Shown in pieces: positions 57,596-64,000 of a stretch of DNA of 64,000 bases; within the stretch, counting starts at the first letter, position 1; each line of letters opens with the position of its first letter. The position numbers were made by a program, and so were the translations under genes. Under the pieces are notes generated by a model, which was not told the origin of the DNA, did no database searches, and saw nothing but the letters and a program-made list of their open reading frames with translations. Source of the DNA: Agromyces lapidis (GTDB lineage: Bacteria; Actinomycetota; Actinomycetes; Actinomycetales; Microbacteriaceae); assembly GCF_009749405.1 (NCBI RefSeq), contig NZ_WBIQ01000010.1, forward strand, positions 1 through 64,000. The letters are read 5' to 3'.

Positions 57596-59302
57596 TTACT
57601 TCGCATCGTCGGCGGGGCCGGCGTGCTTGTCGGCGAACGCCGTCACGGCGTCTTCGAGGGTCGGGTCCTCGCCGCGGGCGAGTGCGGCGTACTCGAGCGA
57701 GATGCGGCCGTCGGGCCGCTCGATCGCCTTCACCCACATGCGGCGACGCGGCACGAAGAGCGACACGAGCAGTCCACCGAGGATGAGCGCTGCGAAGACG
57801 AGCACCCAGATCTGCGTCGGGTCGTGGTGGATGTCGAAGCTCGCGAAGCGCGGCACGCTGTTCGAGTAGTCGCCCTCGGCGGCGTCGGGGTCCGCGTTCT
57901 CGAACGTCACGGTGCCGAGCCCGTTCGGCAGCTCGGTCGTCTCGCCGGGCATGAGCTCGATCGAGTCGACCCCGGTGTCGCCGCCCGTGAGCTGCTCCAT
58001 GGTCGAGGGGTCGAGCGTGTACACCGAGGTGGGCTTGCCCTCGTTGATGCCGAGGTCGCCCTGGTACACGTTGAGCGTCAGCACGGGGTAGACGAGGTCG
58101 GGGTAGGTCGAGGCGTAGGCGCCCGTGTCGAGCGCCTCCTGCGTCGGGTAGAAGAAGCCGACCATGCCGAGCTGCTCGGGCATGCCGTCGGGCACCTTCA
58201 CGACGCCGATCGAGGTGAGGTTGGCGTCCTGCGGGAGGAACGGCACCGAGTCGGTGAACACGACCTCGCCGTCGGCGTTGCGCACCGTGATCGTCGGAGC
58301 GTAGCCGTTGCCGAGCAGGTACACGTCGGTGCCGTGCGTGTAGAGCGGCTCGTTGACCTTGACCGTGCGGTCGGCGCTCTGCTCGCCCTGGCCCTCGACC
58401 GTCACGTGCGCCGTGAAGTCGATGGGCTGGCCGAAGGCGTTGCGGTTCTCGGTCTCGTAGACGGCGTCGAGCTCCTCGAGCGAGAGCCGGTACGGCTGCA
58501 GCCGGGAGTCGTCGAAGAAGCGCCCCGGATTGAACGAGTCGTAGGCGGCGAGGGTGTTGACGAAGGTCTGCCCCTCGACGATGACCCGCTGGCCCGAGAA
58601 TCCGAAGCCGCCGCCGAAGCCGACCGCGACGAGCACGCCGAGCAGCGCCGTGTGGAACACGAGGTTGCCGGTCTCGCGCAGGTAGCCGCGCTCGGCGGAG
58701 ACCGAGAGCACTCCGCGCTGCTCGTAGCGCTCGACGCGGTAGCCGGCCTGGCGCAGCTGCGTCGTCGCGGTCGCGATCGCCGTCTCGGCGTCGATGCCCT
58801 CGGGCGCCATGCGCTCGGTGTAGCCCGCGAGCCGACCGAGCCGCGCCGGGGTGCGGGGCGGCCTCGCCCGAAGCGCTTCGAAATGGTGCTTCGTTCGCGG
58901 GATGATGCAGCCGATGAGCGACACGAACAGCAGCAGGTAGACGGCCGAGAACCAGGCCGAGGTGTACACGTCGAACATCTGGAAGCCGTCGAGGATCGGC
59001 GCCAGCGTCGGGTTCTCGTCGAAGTACTGGGTGACGCCGTTGGGGTCGCTCGAGCGCTGCGGCACGAGCGAGCCGGGCACGGCGGCGATCGCGAGCAGCA
59101 GCAGCAGCAGCAGCGCGGTGCGCATGCTCGTCAGCTGCCGCCACGCGAAGCGCAGCCAGCCGACGAAGCCGAGCTTGGGCTGGTTGATGCCGTCACCGCC
59201 CGTGCCGCCGGGCGAGGATGCCTCGGGCTCCAGTGAATCGATGTGATCGGCCGGCCGCAGCGGGTCGACGCCGTGGGTGTTAGAGGACGAGATCGATGCC
59301 AC
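57596..59302 (-). CDS. resB: Cytochrome c biogenesis protein ResB
   Basis: Partner of CcsB in the haem lyase complex, 568 residues. Three N-terminal spans ([58 protein letters not shown]), a large extracytoplasmic domain and a final span ([21 protein letters not shown]) match the family. Its start overlaps ccdA by 23 bases, so the set is one operon. Confidence 0.92.
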   Translation of the reverse strand: MASISSSNTHGVDPLRPADHIDSLEPEASSPGGTGGDGINQPKLGFVGWLRFAWRQLTSMRTALLLLLLLAIAAVPGSLVPQRSSDPNGVTQYFDENPTLAPILDGFQMFDVYTSAWFSAVYLLLFVSLIGCIIPRTKHHFEALRARPPRTPARLGRLAGYTERMAPEGIDAETAIATATTQLRQAGYRVERYEQRGVLSVSAERGYLRETGNLVFHTALLGVLVAVGFGGGFGFSGQRVIVEGQTFVNTLAAYDSFNPGRFFDDSRLQPYRLSLEELDAVYETENRNAFGQPIDFTAHVTVEGQGEQSADRTVKVNEPLYTHGTDVYLLGNGYAPTITVRNADGEVVFTDSVPFLPQDANLTSIGVVKVPDGMPEQLGMVGFFYPTQEALDTGAYASTYPDLVYPVLTLNVYQGDLGINEGKPTSVYTLDPSTMEQLTGGDTGVDSIELMPGETTELPNGLGTVTFENADPDAAEGDYSNSVPRFASFDIHHDPTQIWVLVFAALILGGLLVSLFVPRRRMWVKAIERPDGRISLEYAALARGEDPTLEDAVTAFADKHAGPADDAK

Positions 59303-60032
59303 TCATCACTCCTTGCAGTTCGCTCATCCATGCGGTCCAGAGGCCCGACACCATGATCAGTCCGATCACGATGAGCATGCCGCCGCCGATGAGGTTGATC
59401 GTGCGGATGTGCCGGCGCAGGAACGCCAGCGACCCCGTCACCCAGCCGAAGCCGAGCGCGACGAGGAGGAAGGGGATGCCGAGGCCGATGCAGTACGCGA
59501 GCCCGAGCAGCGCACCGCGCCCGACCGACTCGCTGTTGAGGCTCAGGCTGAGCACGGCGGCGAGCGCCGGCCCGATGCACGGGGTCCAGCCGAGGCCGAA
59601 CACGATGCCGAGCAGCGGCGCGCCCGCGAGCCCCGTCGCAGGGCGCCAGCTCGGCTTGAACTGGCGCTGCATGAAGGTGAACTGGCCGATGAAGACGAGG
59701 CCCATGCCGATGAGCACGAGGCCGAGCACGCGCGTGATCGGATCCTGCCAGGCCCGCAGCCATGCCCCGGCCGCACCTGCGAGCGCCGCGTAGATGAGGA
59801 ACACGACCGTGAACCCGGCGATGAAGAGGAGCACGCCCAGCAGCAGTCGACGACGGTTGCGACGTTCGGTCGCGGCGTCCGCCGAGGCATCCGTGAAGCC
59901 CCCGATGTACCCGAGGTAGCCCGGCACCAGCGGCAGCACGCACGGGGAGAGGAACGAGATGATGCCGGCCGCGAGCGCGATCGGGACCGCCACGATGAGT
60001 TGGCCGCCGAAGACGATCTCGCCCGGAGACAC
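59280..60032 (-). CDS. ccdA: Thiol-disulphide membrane transporter CcdA
   Basis: DsbD-like membrane protein, 250 residues, six spans, passing reducing equivalents across the membrane to the thioredoxin-like partner encoded just upstream. The redox cysteines are in [13 protein letters not shown] and [12 protein letters not shown]. Overlaps resB; one base separates it from tlpA. Confidence 0.94.
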   Translation of the reverse strand: MSPGEIVFGGQLIVAVPIALAAGIISFLSPCVLPLVPGYLGYIGGFTDASADAATERRNRRRLLLGVLLFIAGFTVVFLIYAALAGAAGAWLRAWQDPITRVLGLVLIGMGLVFIGQFTFMQRQFKPSWRPATGLAGAPLLGIVFGLGWTPCIGPALAAVLSLSLNSESVGRGALLGLAYCIGLGIPFLLVALGFGWVTGSLAFLRRHIRTINLIGGGMLIVIGLIMVSGLWTAWMSELQGVMSGIDLVL

Positions 60033-60033
60033 C

Positions 60034-60627
60034 TCAGCTCTCCTCGGCGAGGAGGTCGTCGATGATCGACGAGAGGATCGAGGCCTCTTCGAGCTGGCCG
60101 AGCACGCGTGCGGCGACGCGGCCCTCCTGGTCGAGCACGATCGTCGTCGGCACGGCCGCCGGCGGCACGCGCCCGGCGAAGGCGAGCTGCACCTCGCCCT
60201 CGTTCACGTCGAGGATCGAGGGGTAGGTCACGCCGTAGTCGTCCTCGAAGGATGCCGCGGTGCCGGCCTGGTCGCGCACGTTGACGCCGACGAAGCTCAC
60301 CTCGGCGGGGTCGACCTCGGAGTAGACGTCTTCGAGGATGGGCGCCTCGACGCGGCACGGGGCGCAGCCCGCGTACCAGAAGTTGACGACCTGCACCTGC
60401 CCCGAGGCATCCGCGCTGTCGTACTGGTCGCCCTCGACCGTCTCGCCCGCGAACTCGATCGGCTCCCCCCGCTCACCCGCGGGGTAGACCGAGATGGTGC
60501 CGTCGCCGGCGATGTAGTTCTTGCCGCTGCCCTCGCGGAACTGGTCGGCCAACGGGTCGCTCGCGCACCCCGCGAGGGTGAGCATGGATGCCACGGCGAG
60601 CGCCGCGACGAGTGCATTCTTCTTCAC
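60034..60627 (-). CDS. Thioredoxin-like lipoprotein (TlpA/ResA type)
   Basis: Extracytoplasmic thiol reductase keeping apocytochrome c cysteines reduced, 197 residues. Lipoprotein signal with lipobox LAGC near residue 21; thioredoxin domain with WYAGCAPCR as active site and the cis-proline [14 protein letters not shown] at 60627 overlaps the stop of the upstream phosphatase by four bases (GTGA) and follows GGAG. It heads the tlpA-ccdA-resB-ccsB set. Confidence 0.92.
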   Translation of the reverse strand: MKKNALVAALAVASMLTLAGCASDPLADQFREGSGKNYIAGDGTISVYPAGERGEPIEFAGETVEGDQYDSADASGQVQVVNFWYAGCAPCRVEAPILEDVYSEVDPAEVSFVGVNVRDQAGTAASFEDDYGVTYPSILDVNEGEVQLAFAGRVPPAAVPTTIVLDQEGRVAARVLGQLEEASILSSIIDDLLAEES

Positions 60628-61289
60628 ACCGCTCCAACGTCGGTCGCCTGTGCGGCGAGGCCCGCCGCGGGATCGGTGTAGCCGACCTCGACGAAGCGGC
60701 GCCCGGCGGCACTGCCCGCGGCTCCCTGCATCTCGAGGGTCGTGATGCTCGACAGCGCGCAGCGCCGGCGCCGGGGGTCGTGCGAGAGGCGTTCGCCCAC
60801 GAGGTGGCGGTGCACCATCCAGATCGGCAGCTGGTGGCTGACGATGACGACGTCGCCGCCGTCGGCCGCGTTCCACGCGTCTTCGATGGCCGCCATCATG
60901 CGCGCCGCGATCGAGCCGAACGGCTCGCCCCAGCTCGGCTCCCACGGGTTCACGAGCAGACTCCAGTTGCGGATGTCACGGAGCGCCCCGCCCGGACCGC
61001 GCATGCGCTTGCCCTCGAAACGGTTCTCGGGCTCGATCACCCGCTCGTCGAGCGTCGGCTCGAGCTCGAACGCCGCCGCGATGGGCTCGCCCGACTGCTG
61101 CGTGCGCTGCAGCGGCGAGGTGATGAGGGTGGAGACGGGCCGCCCGCGCGCGACGAGGTCGTCGGCCGCGGCCTTTGCCATCAGTCGGCCGAGATCGCTG
61201 AGCCCGTAACCGGGAAGTCGACCGTAGAGCACGCCCTGGGGGTTGAACACCTCGCCATGGCGCACGAGATGGATCTGCTCGGCCGGCAC
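60624..61289 (-). CDS. Histidine phosphatase family protein
   Basis: A 221-residue phosphoglycerate-mutase-like phosphatase. The catalytic motif is LVRHGEV at residues 8-14, with ITSPLQRTQQSG near 85 and the second histidine in VVIVSHQLPIW. The substrate is unknown. This gene commonly precedes tlpA/ccdA in actinobacteria. GTG at 61289 was chosen over the longer frame because it opens the domain and has TAGACT seven bases upstream. Confidence 0.88.
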   Translation of the reverse strand: MPAEQIHLVRHGEVFNPQGVLYGRLPGYGLSDLGRLMAKAAADDLVARGRPVSTLITSPLQRTQQSGEPIAAAFELEPTLDERVIEPENRFEGKRMRGPGGALRDIRNWSLLVNPWEPSWGEPFGSIAARMMAAIEDAWNAADGGDVVIVSHQLPIWMVHRHLVGERLSHDPRRRRCALSSITTLEMQGAAGSAAGRRFVEVGYTDPAAGLAAQATDVGAV

Positions 61290-61296
61290 GGGTTCC

Positions 61297-61302
61297 AGTC
61301 TA
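61297..61302 (-). promoter_or_regulatory. Leaderless promoter of the phosphatase-cytochrome c set
   Basis: TAGACT on the minus strand is followed by seven bases and the GTG at 61289. All five genes down to ccsB may be read from here. Confidence 0.6.
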
Positions 61303-61434
61303 GAGAGCCGGATCCTTTGAATCCGCCGAGTATCCGGGCTCATCGAGCGGGTTGAGGAACGCACGCCGCGAGTGCCTCGAACCGATCGCCTGAATCGGCG
61401 TCACCCGCGAGGGGAGGTCCGTCCGGAGAACGCG

Positions 61435-61490
61435 GCCACATGACCACATGACCACACCTCCGGCGACCACATGACCACTTGACCACACGG
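61435..61490. repeat. Duplicated GACCACATGACCAC motif
   Basis: Two blocks (61435-61457 and 61465-61490) each contain three GACCACA/GACCACT-like units at 9-base spacing. They lie in the 234-base non-coding gap between the phosphatase and the DyP peroxidase gene, upstream of the former's promoter. No frame uses them. Confidence 0.75.
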
Positions 61491-61523
61491 CGGCGTCGGG
61501 AGTACCCCGAAGCGAGGCCGCCC

Positions 61524-62489
61524 CTACGAGGCGGTCGCTCCATCCACGATCCCTTCCAGCAGCTGCAGCGACGGCACGAAGAACGTCGTGCCGGTGGCGG
61601 CCGTCGAGACGTCGAGGATCCGGTCGTGGAACCCGGGTGGGTCTCCGAGGAACATGCGCTGCAGCATCCGCTCGACCACCCACAGGCGGCGGGTGTACCC
61701 GATGAAATAGGTGCCGTACTCGCCGGCCGCGGGGCTGCCGAAGGGCATGTTGTCGCGCAGGATGTCGAACTCGTTGCCGTCGTCGTCGGTGATCGTCGCG
61801 AGCGTCTTGTGCGCGCGCTGTGGCTCGGTGTCGTCGAGCTCGACGTCGTCGGCTTTGCGGCGGCCGATCACGGCCTCCTGCTGCTCGGTCGTCAACGTGT
61901 TCCAGGCGCCGAGGTCGTGCAGGTACTTCTGCACGACGACGTAGCTGCCACCGGCGAACACCTCGTCCTCGTCGCCGATGAGCGTCGCGTCGGCCATGCC
62001 GCGCCCGGTCGGGTTCGCGGTGCCGTCGACGAAGCCGAGCAGGTCTCGGGCGTCGAAGTAGCGGAATCCGTTGACCTCGTCGACGACCTCGACCGAATCC
62101 CCGAGCTGTTCGAACAGCAGCCGTTCGAACTCGAAGCAGAAATCGGGGCGCTCGGCGCGGATGTGGAACAGCAGGTCGCCCGGCGTCGACGGCGCCGTGT
62201 GCTTCGGGCCGTCGACGGCGACGAAGGGATGCAGCTCCGCAGGCCGGTCGCTGCGGCCGAGCCGGTCCCAGGCGGAGGCACCGATTCCGACGATGCACGA
62301 GAGGTTCGCCCCGAGGTCGCGGAACCCGACCGACTTCACGAGGTCGTCGATGCCGGCGACGACCTCGAGCGCTGTGCGCAGCTGCTCGGGCGTGGGGCCG
62401 ATCGTGACGACGAGGAACACGGCTGAGCGCGAGAGCGGTGCATCCACCTGCTGGGCATCGAACGGGACTCGGCGGCCTCCGGCATCCAT
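61524..62489 (-). CDS. DyP-type haem peroxidase
   Basis: A 321-residue dye-decolourising peroxidase. The distal-haem motif GFVDGTANP lies near residue 155; FHIRAERPDFCFEFE, GGSYVVVQKYLHDL and PFGSPAAGEYGTYFIGY are standard, and a proximal histidine is likely in RAHKTLATI. There is no Tat signal, which fits the cytoplasmic (B-type) group. That group is often linked to encapsulin, but no encapsulin gene is adjacent on either side. GAGGGGAG is a strong ribosome site. Confidence 0.92.
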   Translation of the reverse strand: MDAGGRRVPFDAQQVDAPLSRSAVFLVVTIGPTPEQLRTALEVVAGIDDLVKSVGFRDLGANLSCIVGIGASAWDRLGRSDRPAELHPFVAVDGPKHTAPSTPGDLLFHIRAERPDFCFEFERLLFEQLGDSVEVVDEVNGFRYFDARDLLGFVDGTANPTGRGMADATLIGDEDEVFAGGSYVVVQKYLHDLGAWNTLTTEQQEAVIGRRKADDVELDDTEPQRAHKTLATITDDDGNEFDILRDNMPFGSPAAGEYGTYFIGYTRRLWVVERMLQRMFLGDPPGFHDRILDVSTAATGTTFFVPSLQLLEGIVDGATAS

Positions 62490-62603
62490 GTCGTACTCCC
62501 CTCGTCGGCGTCGACTCTGCCGCCACCCTAGAGCGAGGTCGGGCGACGTGTCACGTGCGGGAGCAACGCCGCCGAAGAGACCTGTTGAGGTTCACCGCCG
62601 GGT

Positions 62604-62646
62604 GGTTTCGATACGCGACGACTCCGTCGGCGCTCCTCGATCGACG
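62604..62646. repeat. Degenerate GGTCGAGTAG-family repeat
   Basis: GGTTTCGATACGCGACGAC followed by GCGCTCCTCGATCGACGA resembles one half of the family element at 10893. It lies between the DyP gene and aspS. Just before it (62586-62600) TGAGGTTCACCGCCG resembles family B, so the gap may hold remnants of both. Confidence 0.45.
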
Positions 62647-62669
62647 ATCGGCCCCGTAACCCCCGCAGG

Positions 62670-62675
62670 TAGGAT
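62670..62675 (+). promoter_or_regulatory. Leaderless promoter of aspS
   Basis: TAGGAT followed by eight bases and the GTG at 62684. The ATG inside this box is out of frame. Confidence 0.55.
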
Positions 62676-62683
62676 GGACGATC

Positions 62684-64000
62684 GTGAACAACCGCACCCT
62701 CGTCAAGAACCTCGCCGCGCTCCCCGACGGCCCCGTCACCGTGTCCGGATGGGTCGAGACGGTTCGCGATCAGAAGAAGGTGCAGTTCGTCATCCTGCGC
62801 GATGAGTCCGGCGCCGTGCAGCTCGTGAACCCCGCCACGCGCGAGCTCGACGAGACCCAGCAGGGCGACGCCGAGGCATCCGCGCGCCTGGCGACGACCG
62901 AGGCGATCTCGGCCCTCGCGCACGGCTCGTTCATCACCGTGACCGGCGAGCTCAAGCACGACGAGCGCGTCAAGCTCGGCGGCATCGAGGTCAAGCTCGC
63001 GACGCTCGACGTCGTCGCCGCCGCGAACCCCGAGACGCCGATCGCGGCCGACTCGAGCCTCGACAAGCGCATGGACTGGCGCTTCCTCGACCTGCGCCAC
63101 CCGAAGCAGAACCTCATCTTCCGCATCCAGACGACGTTCCTGCACGCGCTGCGCGGCGTCTGGGTCGAGAAGGGCCTCATCGAGATCCAGACCCCGAAGC
63201 TCATGGCCTCGGCCTCCGAGTCGCGCGCCGAGCTGTTCGAGGTCGACTACTTCGAGGGCAAGGCGTACCTCGCGCAGAGCCCCCAGTTCTTCAAGCAGAT
63301 GGCCCAGGCCGCCGGCTTCGGCGGCGTGTTCGAGGTCGGCCCCGCGTTCCGCGCCGACCCCTCGTTCACGAGCCGCCACGCGACCGAGTTCACCTCGATC
63401 GACACCGAGATCAGCTGGATCGAGTCGCATGACGACGTCATGGCCCTCCACGAGGAGCTCATGGTCGCCGGCTTCCAGGCCGTCGTCGACAAGCACGGCG
63501 CCGAGATCCAGGAGCTCTTCGGCCTCGAGATCCAGGTGCCGAGCCGCCCGTTCCCGCGCATCCCGCTCGCCGAGGCGAAGCAGATCGTCGCCGACCGCGG
63601 CTACGTCATCCCCCGCGCCGACGACGACATGGACCCCGAGGGCGAGCGCCAGATCTCGGCGTACGTCAAGGAGACCTACGGTCACGACTTCGTCTTCCTC
63701 ACCGACTACGCGGCGAGCATCCGGCCGTTCTACCACATGCGCCACGCAGACGACTCGAGCCTGACGAACTCGTACGACCTCATCTACAACGGCGTCGAGA
63801 TCTCGACGGGCGCGCAGCGCGAGCACCGCATCGACGTGCTCGTCGAGCAGGCCCGCGACAAGGGCATGGACCCGGAGGAGCTCGAGTTCTACCTCGACTT
63901 CTTCCGCTACGGCGTGCCGCCGCACGGCGGTTTCGGCATGGGCCTCGCGCGCGTGCTGATGCTCATGCTGGACGAGCACTCGATCCGCGAGACGACGTAC
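62684..64000 (+). CDS. aspS: Aspartyl-tRNA synthetase, archaeal-type (partial, 3' end missing)
   Basis: Class II synthetase charging tRNA-Asp and possibly tRNA-Asn. The visible 439 codons run off the window only about ten residues before the expected end. An OB-fold anticodon domain (VTVSGWVETVRDQKKVQFVIL) is followed by the catalytic core: motif 2 FEVGPAFRADPSFTSRHATEF near residue 217 split around RAD, and motif 3 GGFGMGLARVLML near 414. There is no GAD insertion, and the total length is near 450 rather than the 590 of standard bacterial AspRS, so it belongs to the archaeal/eukaryotic-like group. GTG start, leaderless. Confidence 0.93.
   Translation, partial: MNNRTLVKNLAALPDGPVTVSGWVETVRDQKKVQFVILRDESGAVQLVNPATRELDETQQGDAEASARLATTEAISALAHGSFITVTGELKHDERVKLGGIEVKLATLDVVAAANPETPIAADSSLDKRMDWRFLDLRHPKQNLIFRIQTTFLHALRGVWVEKGLIEIQTPKLMASASESRAELFEVDYFEGKAYLAQSPQFFKQMAQAAGFGGVFEVGPAFRADPSFTSRHATEFTSIDTEISWIESHDDVMALHEELMVAGFQAVVDKHGAEIQELFGLEIQVPSRPFPRIPLAEAKQIVADRGYVIPRADDDMDPEGERQISAYVKETYGHDFVFLTDYAASIRPFYHMRHADDSSLTNSYDLIYNGVEISTGAQREHRIDVLVEQARDKGMDPEELEFYLDFFRYGVPPHGGFGMGLARVLMLMLDEHSIRETTY

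Overview
The window is about 70% GC and reads as chromosomal DNA of a high-GC Gram-positive bacterium. A complete menaquinone pathway, Tad pili, a System II cytochrome c assembly set without a secretin, a LAxTG-like sorting signal and very frequent leaderless starts point to an actinobacterium. Gene order and protein style suggest Microbacteriaceae, perhaps Agromyces-like; that placement is inference.

Layout. 1-3.2 kb: secreted GH32 fructanase. 3.3-5.6 kb: scar of an integrative element (truncated lysE, hipBA toxin-antitoxin, broken integrase, excisionase-like gene) beside tRNA-Met and tRNA-Thr. 6-14.2 kb: maltodextrin locus (malEFG and a cytoplasmic GH13 on minus, a divergent alpha-glucosidase on plus). 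14.2-24.4 kb: mixed genes, including a DUF559 nuclease gene and an AbiEi-like gene, each bracketed by imperfect palindromic repeats; also an M23 peptidase, inositol phosphatase, tRNA-Tyr, surface protein, PH-domain protein, LacI regulator and YajQ. 25.5-33.7 kb: complete Tad/Flp pilus cluster with distinct composition. 34-47.4 kb: ferredoxin reductase, menaquinone genes (grcC, menG, menF, menD, menA, menE, menB, menC), PPK2 and small membrane proteins. 47.5-49.7 kb: MerR/MFS pair and a small secreted protein. 49.9-56 kb: a 2037-residue secreted amylopullulanase. 56.5-60.6 kb: ccsB, resB, ccdA and tlpA, then a histidine phosphatase, a DyP peroxidase and an archaeal-type aspartyl-tRNA synthetase that runs off the right edge.

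How the genes work together. The amylopullulanase would cut starch or pullulan outside the cell, MalE/F/G would import the maltodextrins, and the GH13 enzyme and alpha-glucosidase would cut them to glucose. Near-identical LacI-type operators (TGCAAGCG core) sit at all three promoters, although the loci are 40 kb apart. The menaquinone and cytochrome c genes supply the respiratory chain; the amylopullulanase and MFS/MerR genes lie between these two blocks.

The least explained signals are the palindromic repeats bracketing the two nuclease/AbiEi-type genes, a palindrome array upstream of the Flp pilin gene, a strongly over-represented heptamer (GGATGCC) that vanishes for 8.3 kb across the Tad cluster, and a doubly nested domain insertion in the fructanase. 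All counts, repeats and residue numbers were read by eye; no searches were run.
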